DNA from: Hyaloperonospora brassicae
Taxonomy: Eukaryota > Oomycota > Peronosporomycetes > Peronosporales > Peronosporaceae
Assembly: GCA_947650285.1 (NCBI GenBank)
Contig: CANTFL010001109.1
Location: forward strand, 1 to 64,000
Length of the DNA stretch: 64,000 nucleotides
Reading direction: 5' to 3'
Of the stretch, positions 34,861-46,625 are shown one piece after another. Numbering within the stretch: the stretch's first letter is position 1; the number at the start of each line of letters is the position of its first letter. Under the pieces are notes generated by a model. The model saw only the letters and a list, made by a program, of their open reading frames with translations. It did not search any database and was not told where the DNA came from. A program made the translations under genes and the position numbers.

Positions 34861-35469
34861 AGTGTCGCTGTAAGTACGATCGCGCAAGAAGCGCGACACG
34901 GCAATGATGAATGCGGCCGATGACTTTGTGGTCGTATGGTGAATACATTGTCTGACACGATATGCAACATTTGCGAATCGAGTGGACAGGAAGGAGCACA
35001 CGAGAAAAGTAGGTAGATGTATAACACAAGATAAATGACTGAATCCTTTTGCCACAGTGCTCCGTACTACCTTCCTACGTCTAGCGACATCGCGAACGAA
35101 CAGCTTGTACTGTGTCAGTACAAGCGTTCGGTGCCCCGTCGAACATTTATGAGACAACGTTTTGATCAGATTACGAGATGCATATTACGCAATTGTTTTG
35201 TACAGGTGGTATGGATAGCCATACCACACTCGTTAGATTCTGAATCAAATATTTCCATCACATTTTCACCTTTCTGTATCTTGGACTCATTAGCTGTTGA
35301 CGCATATGGACCAAACCCGATGAATAATGCTTCCAGAAAAAAAGTAATCAAGATCTCTTACGCTTTAGCAGTCTTGTCCGCACCGCAAAGTTTAAACAGA
35401 AGCCGTGGGATGATCACCATTTGTACATTCTCGAAACTTTTATCGCGTACTTCATAACTAGGCTCCCTT

Positions 35470-35840
35470 GCTTGCAATGACAGAGTAAAAGCTACCTACA
35501 CTGACATAGCGTAGGCAGGTGCCTCGCAACCTCAAGTACACTGTACATGCAGAGAAACGCTTAGCCTGTGAAGCGAGTACGTGAAAGAGAAGCAAAAAAG
35601 TGAATTAGAAATAAATATGGCCAAATCCATTAGTAACATCTCTTCATCTCACTTATACTATATCAACTGCAACGATCTTATATTGCTACCCACTCACCAC
35701 CCATTGCGCGCGTCTCGCACCACCGGTGGCTTAGTTTGCTGACATAATGGCCTATATCAAACAAGAAGTGGAGCGTTGCTAAAAATCACCTCTATAGGCC
35801 ATATCCCCATCATATTTACTTAGCAGGCCAAACATTGGTG
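35470..35840 (+). repeat. LTR-like relic, plus orientation
   Basis: It begins near AATGACAGAGTAAAAGCTAC (35477), includes CCTACACTGACA and a CTCGCAACC word shared with 44511-44560, and contains the core ACCCACTCACCACCCATTGC followed by GCGCGTC (35692-35718), matching 100-140. No internal retrotransposon sequence joins it to a partner, so it looks like a solo LTR. Confidence 0.55.
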
Positions 35841-37066
35841 AATACAATCAAATAAGATAAGTGGATCATCCTGTGTCAATGAAATATTACATGCTCACTC
35901 CGCTGCATACTTTTCATACCTACGCGTTACTGTCCTCTAATCTTGCTGCATTTTCGTGATGTGAGCTGTTGTTCCCTTCTTGACGTGATTCATTCAAGCG
36001 TTGTACTCCCACTGACGAAGATGGCTTCGTTGAGGACATCGTTTGCCTCACCCGTAGTTGGACTCATGGTTTACTAGAGTTACAACACACAGAGTAGACA
36101 CTATACATCGACAGAGAAGTACACCACACTTTTTCGTTCATGCCATACCCTACAAATGTGCCCAATCGCGTGATGATAGCCAAAAGAAGCAACCTCGAAA
36201 AATTTACAGGTAACATTTCTGTTTCTGCACCTGTATTCACATGCGGTACGTGCCTATCGTACACTCGAAACACTGACGGTCACATCAGCACGATGCATTA
36301 GCATTGATGAAATTTCCTTCTCCAACGACTGTAAGCTACTGAGCTGAAAGTGTCCATTGGATGGCCCAAAATTTTACGTACTTGGTCTGGCGCAGAGCAA
36401 GCGTGACAAAATCGGTGTAGACATGCTCACGAAAGGAGAAAGGGGTGATCAATAAATACAGTATAGTCGATCTATGAATCGTTTTCGATCCGTACTTCAT
36501 TCCCACGTTGTTATGAATCAGTGCGTTACTTCCTTTCTTGACCGCTCGTGGCACGCGTCCGGCGACACTTGTGCTTGTGTGGGCTATATGTCGGCATCCG
36601 CCACAGAGCTGTGGGTCGTAATAACATTCTGCTGAACATTGTACGCTTCCAGAAATATTTGTTTGATTTAATCTGCTAGGACAATATTCGCATTGACATC
36701 AATGTCAATGTTATGAAACGGGACCTCTTCGTTACAGCGGGAGACGGGGAATCATGTTGCGGATGACCGCGTGAGCATGGGTAGATCAGAAAGCATATTT
36801 ATAATCGATGCCAAATTGGGCATTCTAACGCAATTTTGATGATACCTAGACTCAGACCGACCGGTCTTGCCAAATGCATTGAAATTCCTACCCGTTCAAT
36901 GTCTGTCCAATCCGAACAGAATGTCAACAAATCTAATCAATCACTATAATGTGCGGCAGCGTTCATCAGTATTGACACCCATTATAGGATTAGCCATGTT
37001 CCGTTTGTAGTGGATCACCAACAAATGCACTCTTTCTAACGAGGATAAGCGAAAATGTAGCCATCA
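35841..37066. other. Spacer downstream of NEMF
   Basis: Short frames at 36064-36273 and 36336-36554 (minus) have no domain. I see no supportable gene. Confidence 0.4.
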
Positions 37067-40000
37067 CTACTTGTTGTGGCTCTTCTTGAACTTGCTCGAT
37101 GTCCGCTTACTCGCGTGAGCGCCATGAAGTCCTGGCGCCGAAATCTTCACGGGCCCGACCATACACGTCACTAGCTCATTGTCTGGAATGCACCGCATCA
37201 GCTCGCGCTGCACTGCAAGCGGATTCACATCCGGCTGAACATCGTCGGCTTCCATGTGCATCTGCGACTTTTGCATGTCCTTCTCTTCCTTCAGATTCAA
37301 CGCAAAGAAATGATCCATCGCTTGCTTGGCTGCCTTGCCCTTCTTCTGGCTTCCAGGCGTGAGCTTTACCTTGTACTTGAACTTACTCAGCGAGGCGTAC
37401 GGAGCGCACATGGGCATGGCAAACAGCACAATGTCGTTCGGTAGAGGCTCGCCCGTGAACGCATCAAAGAATCCAATGCTTTCCACCTCACCCTCTTGCT
37501 CGTCAAGAAACTTTTCTTTTTTCTCGCGCTGCTGACGAATGTACTCGTCCTTGGTCTCGGTGGTAGCACTGGTCACAGGACTACCATCGTCCTCGTCATC
37601 GCCACCTCCATCTCTCGCTTGTCCGACGCACTCACTGTTCTGGTCACGCTGGCTGTCCCCATTGTCTGTCTCCTCCATCACGTGACCCAGCGCCTCCATG
37701 CGCAGCCGGCGATCGTCATCGTCCTGGTCAGCGTACTTCTTCTTCATTTTCTTCATCTTGCCCTTCTTGCCACGAACGCTCTTATCCAGCCGAGATACCT
37801 GGATGTTGCCCTTGTCGAGCGACTTGCGCGTATCCTTCCTTTGGGCCTGTTTTGCCTGATAAGACGGCTGACTATTGTCACCAGCCCCATCCTCGTAAGC
37901 TGTTGGGACACCTTTCTTCAGGTCACGGCGCTCTCTTGTCGACAATCGTTTTCGCCCGTCACGCTGAGACTCCTGTTTAGACGGGTCTGACTTGTCTTCC
38001 CTGTTGTCAATCTCATTACCTTGAGCGACATCCGCAGGAACATGAGACTTACGCGGCTCCGAACAACTGTCGTCTGTCGCTTCCTCACTTTTCTCCTCGA
38101 CAGCCACGTCTTGCTGGTGCAATCCTTCCTGTTCTTCCGGCAGAACGTTTGGTGTGTCACTCCCATCTTTTTCGTCTAAGTCGTCCATCACCTGAAGATC
38201 TCGTTCTTCATACTGGCGCGCATGCTGGCTGACGCTGCTCACGTCAATATGAAAGAGAATTGCTAGTCCCATTTCGAGCCGAGATGGCTGGATGTAATTC
38301 TTCTTGCCCCGGATCATGAAACTGCCAGTCGTGAGGAACTCGCCTGCTGGTGCGGTCTTCGACACCTGGTCGGCATGGACCCAATAGGCTCCAGCAATCA
38401 CCTGACTACTCCAGGCGTTGCTGCGGCATACACTCATGCATCCTGCCTGTTCTAGCGCAGTTATAGATACAGGAGGAAGTTCCTGGGTCTCGATGTTCCT
38501 AGCGCTTGCATGGTTGCGCACAATACAAGAAGCAGCGCCGTGAAGATCGGCGTGGACGTACACATCTCCCTTTCGCAGATACCGCTTGACCAGTTGTTCG
38601 TTCTGGTGCGCATCTTTTCCAGCAACCACCAAGTTCTTTTCGCTGGTAAGAAACCAATGAAACTTCTCAAACCAAAGCGTTTTGCGCCGCTGGTAGATCA
38701 CATTTCGCTTCGTTTGCTGCTTTTCCAGGGTTTTCAAAGTGGTCTTCTCAGCCAGTGCAATTGCTTTGTCAGTTGCCTCCGAAGCCTTGATCGCCTTCGC
38801 TCCAGCTTTCTTCTTCTTCGTATAGACTTCTCGTGCATTGGCGAGCGCCGATAGTGACAAATCGATCCAGATGATGTGAGCCTGTCTGTCTTCCTCACCC
38901 GTACCATCACCTCCGTATTCGCCTTCGTCACTCTCGTCATCATCGCAAAGCAAAAGTGCTACGCGGTTATGCTCGAGATCTAGTTTGTGAATGAGACTTG
39001 CCACAGGGTTGCCATTCTTTTGCTCGTACTTGACAAGCTCTTCTAGACCACGCCAATCCATACCACTGGCTAACGCGCTGCGAATGACCGAAAGCACATT
39101 CTCTACGTCTTGCTGATTGGATTCGATCAGCTGGGCTTGTCGAAAACTTTGCTCTTGAGCCTCGCGCAATTGAGCAAGCTGTTGTTCCTGGTTCTTTCTC
39201 AGCCTAGCAAGCTTGTTCTCCGCTGCGAGCTGAACGCTTTGCTTTGCCACCTCAGCCGTCTCCGTCTCGAAGCGCGAAAAGTACTCATCGACAGCCTCGT
39301 CAAACGTGTCGAAGCTTTTGACCTCTTTTTGCAGATGTTGAGCATACAGGAATGGCGTGAACTCGTCAAATTGCGTTTGCACAGCGCCTTTCGTAGAGCC
39401 TTTTAGGATGATGAAGCCGCGCTTTTTTGCAATAGCAGAAGGGTCTTTCGCAGCTGTGGAAGTGCTGCTTCCGTCGTTGTTATCACCGCTAGCAGCTGTC
39501 GCGTCCGTCTCAGTCGAAACCGGGCCAACACACGAAGCCTGTTCATTCTGAAGCCTTGCTAGCAGCTTCCAACCCTCATGGATCTCTGCTAACAAGGTAG
39601 TCAGCTTCTCGTCGCCTAGTGCCATAACATCATTGGCATTCATGATCTTGAGCGTGGGTGGGATGTCCGCACGCACTAGACAGTGCTCAATGATGGCAGG
39701 ACCCAGTCCGCCAAACGTGGAAGCTTTGTGCAACAGCAACTGCTTGATCGTCTGCGTTTTTTTCTTTTTTTTCCTCGGCGTCTTGCCAGGAGCGAGCAGC
39801 GTCGCGGTCTCTCTGTCCTCCTGCTCTCTACTCCAAGTGTTTACAAACTCGATGAGCTCAGCAGTCGTCGTCTTCTCGCGACGCTTCTCCTGGTCGCCCA
39901 AGAGCTGCACCGGGTACACCTGCTTCACGGCCATCTTGACGTTCTCGTCAAAGCGATGCGTGCGCAGCAGCGACAGGATCCGATACTTGTCATCCGTCAG

Positions 40001-40405
40001 AATGATGTTGCCCGAAGCGTAGAGCTCGAGAATCAAGTGACACGTGAGCGCGTCCTGGCCAAACGTCAAGTCCACGACGCGATCTCCTTCGAGCTGCGTC
40101 AGCGCCGATAGCCTCTTGCCTCGTAAATGTTTCCGCAGCTTCATCGTGAACTGACTGGGCAAAGCACTCGCGGACTTGGCGTCACGTGCGTACTGACTCG
40201 TGTGGAACCGCACGCCCGATTCGAGCAGCAGGAACACCTTGGGAAATGGGGGCTGCTGCAGCTTGAGAATGTACGTCTTGGCGGCGCTCTTGTCGCTCTG
40301 GTCGGGCACGTCGTAGATGTTGGTCACGCGCATGTTGGCCACATGCGCACGGATGCTGCCCACCATTGCGTGAATGTCGTCGATCGACATGCGCGTCTTC
40401 TTCAT
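37067..40405 (-). CDS. NEMF/Rqc2-type ribosome quality control factor
   Basis: From ATG 40405 the protein has 1112 residues; an upstream in-frame ATG (40588) adds 61 residues not shared with the family, and the family start (Met-Lys-x-Arg then SxxDI) fits 40405. The NFACT-N domain covers roughly the first 500 residues, including FTMKLRKHLRGKRLSALTQL and the adjacent Gly-Asp-Arg. Coiled coils follow, then the DUF814/NFACT-R region near residue 578 (KDAHQNEQLVKRYLRKGDVY), an acidic Lys-rich linker, and the NFACT-C domain from about residue 980 (FTGEPLPNDIVLFAMPMCAP). The family binds stalled 60S subunits with peptidyl-tRNA, recruits the Listerin ligase and directs C-terminal tailing of the nascent chain. 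It acts in the cytosol. A dead copy lies at 8.26-10.99 kb. Confidence 0.94.
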   Translation of the reverse strand: MKKTRMSIDDIHAMVGSIRAHVANMRVTNIYDVPDQSDKSAAKTYILKLQQPPFPKVFLLLESGVRFHTSQYARDAKSASALPSQFTMKLRKHLRGKRLSALTQLEGDRVVDLTFGQDALTCHLILELYASGNIILTDDKYRILSLLRTHRFDENVKMAVKQVYPVQLLGDQEKRREKTTTAELIEFVNTWSREQEDRETATLLAPGKTPRKKKKKTQTIKQLLLHKASTFGGLGPAIIEHCLVRADIPPTLKIMNANDVMALGDEKLTTLLAEIHEGWKLLARLQNEQASCVGPVSTETDATAASGDNNDGSSTSTAAKDPSAIAKKRGFIILKGSTKGAVQTQFDEFTPFLYAQHLQKEVKSFDTFDEAVDEYFSRFETETAEVAKQSVQLAAENKLARLRKNQEQQLAQLREAQEQSFRQAQLIESNQQDVENVLSVIRSALASGMDWRGLEELVKYEQKNGNPVASLIHKLDLEHNRVALLLCDDDESDEGEYGGDGTGEEDRQAHIIWIDLSLSALANAREVYTKKKKAGAKAIKASEATDKAIALAEKTTLKTLEKQQTKRNVIYQRRKTLWFEKFHWFLTSEKNLVVAGKDAHQNEQLVKRYLRKGDVYVHADLHGAASCIVRNHASARNIETQELPPVSITALEQAGCMSVCRSNAWSSQVIAGAYWVHADQVSKTAPAGEFLTTGSFMIRGKKNYIQPSRLEMGLAILFHIDVSSVSQHARQYEERDLQVMDDLDEKDGSDTPNVLPEEQEGLHQQDVAVEEKSEEATDDSCSEPRKSHVPADVAQGNEIDNREDKSDPSKQESQRDGRKRLSTRERRDLKKGVPTAYEDGAGDNSQPSYQAKQAQRKDTRKSLDKGNIQVSRLDKSVRGKKGKMKKMKKKYADQDDDDRRLRMEALGHVMEETDNGDSQRDQNSECVGQARDGGGDDEDDGSPVTSATTETKDEYIRQQREKKEKFLDEQEGEVESIGFFDAFTGEPLPNDIVLFAMPMCAPYASLSKFKYKVKLTPGSQKKGKAAKQAMDHFFALNLKEEKDMQKSQMHMEADDVQPDVNPLAVQRELMRCIPDNELVTCMVGPVKISAPGLHGAHASKRTSSKFKKSHNK

Positions 40406-42243
40406 GGCACAGCAGCGACCGCGGCAGGTCTTCGATCTTTTTCCTCGTTGTAAGTAAAAAAAATATATGCCCAATTGAGACTTTGACGTTTGGAAGAGCA
40501 ATAATTCCCGTAGCTGCTGAAAAAGAAGCGCGAGAGAAACAAAAAGAGTCGGGTCGGAGGAGAGCGATTGTGGCGATGAACGCGGCAAGAAAAAGAAAAG
40601 CGATACGTCACATTATCCACGTTCAGCGTTGTGAACTCAGCTCATGGACTACTACAGGGGAGAGTCAGGGGCACCATACATACTACACGCAACGTTGTGG
40701 CACAAAAGAGCCCAACTTGCTAACAAATCACGTTGCTACTAGTCTATCGACACTAGCGAAGCACTGTCAGTGGACCACAAGCTCGACAGTGAGGTCGGTA
40801 CAAAGAGGTTGGTAAACGATAGTAGGTATTGAGGACGTCAGCGCGTCTTGTCATTAGTTGCTCTCAAGTGCACTGCGATACAAACAAAGAGACACGTAAG
40901 TTGAAGCTACTCTTGTCATAGGAAGCGATGCTGCAGCTACGTAGGATGCACTGAGCTTTTGCTGTTCGAGCCCTGCCAGCAGATTTTGTGTTTTTACGAC
41001 TCGAAGGTTTCCCCGCTCTTATGGGCCAAAACTTTGTCAGTTTGGAAGCAAACTCTGCGAAACATGTTGCCTCTGGAGAAACGATACGTAATAAGACAAT
41101 GTATCATCATTGCCACCATCGCGCTAACACCTTGAAGGCCCTGTCCCACGTCAAAAAGTCGCTGAAGCCACTGAACCTGCTTACGAGGAAGCCTCGTTTC
41201 ATGTCCTCAGCGACGCGGGCAACTCGGCTTCGAAGTCTGCACTTCCGAAACAGAAGAGGGAACGACAGAATTTTCTTTGTCTGGCAGTAACCATTGAGGC
41301 AGCACGAGCTGGGAGTGGCAATGCTATATCCTGCGTTTTGCCCCTGTTTTGCCATTCAGATCAGCTCATACGTCCTGGCTGATGCCGGCCATCAATCTGT
41401 GCGGTAGCGAGGCATCGTCGTCTTTGGATACACCACCTTGCGAAGTGCAATCGCACTCGGAGGGAGCAGCATCGACATTTAGCTACGCTGTGTCTATCTC
41501 ATCTGTTCGTCGCGTTCATTCTTTACCGTGGTCCGTATCAGCAGCAGGGCAGTGTTCCCGCGCTTTGCAAGCAAGCCGCTCTTAATTTAGCGATCGAGCT
41601 GGATCATGTAAAATCGGGAGATGGCTCGTCCCTGCTTGGTAGTATTGGAAACTGTGCAGTGCACCTGTCGGATCTGTTGCAGCACATATTTGGCCCCTAC
41701 CACGGTCCAATTCCCTGTGTAACTTGAACTCGGCTGAATTTTCATTGCATGAGCATCGGGATCTGGCTGTGAGCACACACGCACCATCGTACCGGCATCT
41801 CTCATCAGGTATTGAAGAAACTTCCCGGGACGTCTTTGCCACAAAATCGGCAGTAGAATTCGGCCAAAATCAGAGAAAACAAGCCGTCTCTCATTATATT
41901 GTCGAAAATGTTAATGATTCTCACGATTCATCCTCGAGTGTTGTTTTGCAAGGTAAATGTCGGCGTCATTTATTGCTCTTTCGTGACTGTGAGGACACCG
42001 ATAGATCACAGCGAAGAGATTATGCACCTGACGAGGAGCATACCTTGCACAACAAATAAATCATTGATGTCGACCAGAAAAGCATCACGCGGCTGGACCC
42101 AAAGAACAGGTCTGACACAGATAAAGCAGAGTTTGAGAACGTTACCAGCTCTATGCGAAAGCAGCACTCCCCCGCATCACCACAGTCAATCGCTCCACAT
42201 TCTTATCAGCTGCGCGCAGGAACGACTGCGGCGCTGAACGTCG
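40406..42243. repeat. Duplicated head-to-head spacer, copy 2
   Basis: It matches 10993-12664 in the same order and orientation and links the NEMF start to the effector start. It probably holds divergent promoters. Because one side drives a housekeeping gene and the other an effector, shared control elements are possible. No gene with a domain is seen inside. Confidence 0.82.
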
Positions 42244-43356
42244 ATGCGATCCGTCTCCGTCGTGTTCTTCACTTTTGGTGTAACACTGACATGCATCACG
42301 AGTTCCTTCGGCGATGCCGGCTCCAACGGGACTGAAGCCGACCCCCCGGGTCGCCTTCGCTTATCTATCAACGACGTGAATGACAAGTCCAGTGCCCGCG
42401 TGCCAAGGGCAAGTGCGACGGCGGGTCAAGAAGAGAGAATGCCATCTGTGCTCACATCTTGGATCGACAGGCTTAAGCCTTTCGTAACAAAGCTATCCGC
42501 CCATCTTCGAGCAAGGAAGTGGCTAATGAGCTTCACAGGTACCAATGGGGTCTTGGACCGCTTCCACTTGAAGACTGCTGGCAGTGAAGACTCGTTCAAG
42601 GTCGCTCAAGACTTCTGGGATAGGCTATCAGATTCGGATATGACGGCTTTGATGATCTATTTCAAGTTGGCAAACCCACGGGAAAAAAAGTTCAGCGTCC
42701 CATTTGCCTCTGCTTTCTCGAAAAGATTCGGAGAGCCCGAGATGGCAGAAGTGCTAGTCAAGGCCTATCGGTCGGGAACCCCATTCCGGAAGAGTCTGGC
42801 CATCGCGTTGACGAACGGGCAATTTACGAGCTGGCATCGTACCGGCACAAGCCCCGTCGACGTGGCTCGTCAACTAGATCCGTGGGACGGAAAGGTTTTA
42901 ACAGATCGGAGATTACTGATGCTGCTAGGCTATATCCTCCGTGTCGATCCAGAAAAGACGCATCATACACTGGCCAAAACGTTTACAGAGCTTTATGGTG
43001 GCGATGCTAAATTACCGCCAATTGTTTCGGGAATGAAGATGTTTGGCTTCGCACGATGGGCAGGTAAGACCATCGAGAGAGAAATGGTCGAAGGCTGGAT
43101 CAAGAATGGGATGACTGTCGATCAAGTTACTGCATCGCTGAAGCTCGGTCCCGACCAACCTCTTACGTCCGAGGCCAACGACTTATTGAACTTGTTCATC
43201 GCGCGCGACAAACGTGTGAAACATGGAACGACGGATCCGAACAGCGTTCCAAAGGAACACTTCAGTGATGGCGAACCCCCCAGTTTAATTTTGCGGCCGC
43301 CGCTGAGTGAGGAACCTGATAAGGGCACAGCGACTGCTCACCATACGGGGAGGTAG
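42244..43356 (+). CDS. Secreted RXLR-like effector (paralogue of 12665-13978)
   Basis: The 370-residue intronless protein has an N-terminal signal peptide (about residues 1-23), a leader with Gly-Arg-Leu-Arg at 36-39 and Glu-Glu-Arg at 63-65. Both leader words align with those of the first effector, and ACATGCATCACGAGTTCC is nearly shared at DNA level. The body contains WY/LWY-like helices such as FTSWHRTGTSPVDVARQLD and MVEGWIKNGMTVDQVTASL. The GxLR form recalls the GKLR variant reported from Bremia. The C-terminus is shorter than in the paralogue, and its last 40 residues are Pro-, Glu- and Ser-rich and non-helical. Inferred action: inside plant cells after secretion; target unknown. Confidence 0.86.
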   Translation: MRSVSVVFFTFGVTLTCITSSFGDAGSNGTEADPPGRLRLSINDVNDKSSARVPRASATAGQEERMPSVLTSWIDRLKPFVTKLSAHLRARKWLMSFTGTNGVLDRFHLKTAGSEDSFKVAQDFWDRLSDSDMTALMIYFKLANPREKKFSVPFASAFSKRFGEPEMAEVLVKAYRSGTPFRKSLAIALTNGQFTSWHRTGTSPVDVARQLDPWDGKVLTDRRLLMLLGYILRVDPEKTHHTLAKTFTELYGGDAKLPPIVSGMKMFGFARWAGKTIEREMVEGWIKNGMTVDQVTASLKLGPDQPLTSEANDLLNLFIARDKRVKHGTTDPNSVPKEHFSDGEPPSLILRPPLSEEPDKGTATAHHTGR

Positions 43357-44500
43357 CTACCGGAAGGACTGCGATTCCGGATGATATGAAGTGCCTTTTG
43401 ATAAAGATCAAGACAGGTTGAAGCTGCGCTGTTAACGAAGAAGATCGGCTGAATGGCGGACGAATGTGCTAACTGGACTGTCCTCTCTTCGTCATTGTAG
43501 TGGTAATCGACAATGTCTCTCGTTTTTTCGATCGCAATCCATACCTACGTATGTTTACTGTCATGTGTAGTAAAATGCCTTATCGCAAGGTGACGATAAG
43601 TTGCAATGGCGACGAACAAATGTCAGGTGAAGCAGTACACTGTGTGGTACACGACTGAGCCGTACAAGGTGTGCAACACTCAAATGGAGTCTCATTGCGA
43701 TAGTCCTCTCGTACGTGTATACAGCAGCATTGTGATCTCGTCTCATAGGCTGATGGTATGCTCAAAGGTACTTTCATACCCTGCAGATCCCTGGTACCGG
43801 TTCTTTCTCGCGTCGATGTGTCATGTCGGATGGTCGAATGGAAACCCTGTCATACTTTTGGGCCAGCAATGAAAAATGTTGGTGCATTTACCACGAACCG
43901 CTAACGACTTTTATGCGAGATGGAAAAACAGTTGACTTATAAGGGAGATGGCAAAACCCGCGACAGAAACGTCAGTTGACTTTTGAGGGAGATCGCAAAC
44001 TCTGCTACAAAAAAGTCTGTTGTTGCCCGCGCAGGTCGGGTCGGCCCATTCTCAGTCCTTTTTTCGATCAAGAAGTCCTGTGCACCACATCTGCGAAGAT
44101 ATTTACTAAGAGATATAAAATTTGCACAAGAAAAAAAAATAAAGTCGAAAAACACACAAGAAATGCAACAAGATAATAAACACAATAAATCCTAAGAAAT
44201 AATGCGTCACTTGATCAAAGAATTAAAACATACCGCAATTATAAATTCAACAAACGCACAAGCGATGTATAGTATATGTGCGCGCTCATCTGTGTTTACC
44301 CGATAACGACATGGGAATACTACTATGTTGCTGTTCGTATTTGTACAGATGCCGTAGTATAACGATATAGAAGTGCTCATTCGACTATTGCCGGATGCCG
44401 GATCGGCTGTCGAACATCCACGAATCTTTTTCTATAATAGAAGCGGTCAGTACGCTGTATCGTTCTAGCAGGATACGTATCATAACATAGAGCACCCTCC
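43357..44500. other. Spacer downstream of effector 2
   Basis: No gene is supported. Composition shifts from balanced to AT-rich around 44.1 kb, where the gene-poor region begins. Confidence 0.45.
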
Positions 44501-44504
44501 GATT

Positions 44505-44890
44505 GCATTGACAAAGTACAAGCTACCTACACTGACACAGCGTAGGCCATTGCCTCGCAACCCCATGTACATTGTACATATAGAGTAACGCTTATCTATC
44601 GAACACGTGTCAGTGAAGAAAAGAGCGAAATGCTCTTCTAATTTATACACTATAAAACCTTTCTGATCTCACTAATTCAATAAAGATCTACAAGTGATGA
44701 ATAAAGCTACTCATATACACTCGTTGCGCACGTCGATCAGCAATTGATGATTTAGTCAGCTACTATAATAGCTTTTGTCATTAAATTTGTGAAGCGGTGC
44801 TGAATTCGATCCACGACGGTAATAATCAATCAATGTTTACCGAGTCAGCTAAACTATTTATATTATAAATGGTTGAGATAATATGCACAT
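44505..44890 (+). repeat. LTR-like relic, plus orientation
   Basis: It starts near TTGACAAAGTACAAGCTACC (44510), shares CCTACACTGACA, GCGTAGGC, TGCCTCGCAACC and GTACA words with 35478-35560, and holds a diverged core CTCGTTGCGCACGTCGATCAGC (44719-44740). It looks like a solo LTR of the same family as the 35.5-kb copy. Confidence 0.55.
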
Positions 44891-46439
44891 TATCGTAATG
44901 TCAGGTCAATGGCATGTAGCGGTCTGACAACGATATACTACTCAGCCATACGTTACTATAGTAAATAAAGTCATCTAGTTGGTGAAAGAGGGATCATTGG
45001 TCGATCACAAAGGAAACGGTGCACTTATGGGTCAGTCCAACCCACTTTCGGTTATCTCCGTATCGATAGATGGTGCATGCGGCGTGCAGCCAACGTTACA
45101 AGGAGAAAGGCTGCACGAATGTTTACAGCTAAGGAGAGGTAAACGTATGATCAAGAAGCAGGTGATCTTTCGACTAATACTGCTACTGAGTAGCCTGCAA
45201 CGTTGACATTGCAGGTTTACAGGCTTTTTCGATAGCAGGTAGAAGTCCTAAGATCTACGATGACCTTAACTTGACAGAAGTCAATAATTGCGGGTTGAAT
45301 TGTAACATCCGACTCGAAAGAGTCTGTTAGCCCTTGAGCAAAGCCGAGGCTTCGAAGGGTACGACCTTAGAGTATTGCCATGTATAGGTTTGAAAATATC
45401 TACGAAGCCATAATCGGGCCTTCTAATGAGTCAGACGGCTCGTATTAGACATCCAATTTTTGCACATAATAGAGTGCGACGTAACTGGTTTCCATGATGA
45501 AGGCTATCTTCGTGGTGATGACTGTGACAAGAGTCGGAGTACAAACAGTCGACGCACCGAAATGATCCCAACAAAGGTGGTGTCGGTGATTCTCTAGTAA
45601 CATTCAAGGGAAAGTGAATGTAACATGTTGAGTTACGTCTAAAAACCCGGCGGTGGCTTCCATCACAGTTATATTTATAATGGGTAGGATTGATCTATAG
45701 ACTTAATTCAGCTCGCGTCAGTTTAAAAATCGTGACCCAACCGCTGCTGTGTATCAATGCACCGATGATTGTCTCAGGGATACAAGCTAGCCCTGTCTCG
45801 GACGGAGCAACAATTCTTTGGTTTGGCTTAACAATATCAATTATGTTCTCAGAAGGCGTTTCCCTCTATTTAACCCTGTTATGTGGGTTCGGATCTCTTA
45901 TATGTACAAAAAAATTTTAATTTTGTTAGCCCATTACGAGCGCTTTAATGTTTTTTCGGTGGATCTTACGAAATATACAATGGGTCTTAACGCACTGCTG
46001 GACATGGCTAAGATCACCGGGCATAAGTTTATAAAAATGTTTTCGGCCATTTACTTAAGGAGGACACCCGCACCTCTGGACGAGGTAACTAGTATTCCGT
46101 CACCTCTCAATTAAATTGAACGAAGCGCTTCAATAATTTTTTTGAACGCCGCACAAGTCTATTTATTGAGATATTGGTGGCAGGAATCCTGTTCTAGCTA
46201 TGAAGCATATTAATGTTAAGGAAACGAATCGAGCAACACAAGAATGTCGCGACAAAATCGAACATAGTGAGACGGGCGTCGTACCCTTGATTAATATATG
46301 CAGAGGCACACGATCTACCGCAAATAGATTAACGTGACAGTGTTTTTAGAGGTCGACGGTAAGTAAAAGCTTAACCTTCAAAAAACAACACGACGGCGAT
46401 TTAACAATAATACCCAAAATAACTTTAGGAGAACTCTTC

Positions 46440-46625
46440 TTTACACAACAAGTTTGGCGCCTAAAAGTGACCGCAAGAATCTGATGTTCACTTGTATGCG
46501 TAGGACGTATATTAAACACGATGAAACGGTTCGTACTGACATTGTGGGAGGAAAAGTTCTAAGCACAACGTCGGATGCGTGCGCATCCTTTAGCTTTGTT
46601 TGATCATGTAGACGTTGCCTCCTCG
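46440..46625 (-). pseudogene. Gypsy integrase C-terminal relic
   Basis: On the minus strand around 46590-46440 the frame reads RMRTHPTLCLELF, then QCQYEPFHR, then TSDSCGHF, with stops between. The first words match the end of the integrase at 2.22-2.29 kb (RRMRTHPDLCVGRL). It shows that a related gypsy element once lay here in minus orientation. Upstream parts are not recognisable. Confidence 0.5.

Noticed and set aside
45597..45624. Hairpin GTAACATTCA/TGAATGTAAC, considered as an LTR terminus
   Set aside because: No matching partner end with the expected inverted TG...CA arrangement was found nearby.
45690..46114. Two overlapping plus-strand frames with hydrophobic and charged stretches
   Set aside because: AT-rich chance frames without recognisable domains; I could not link them to any known family.
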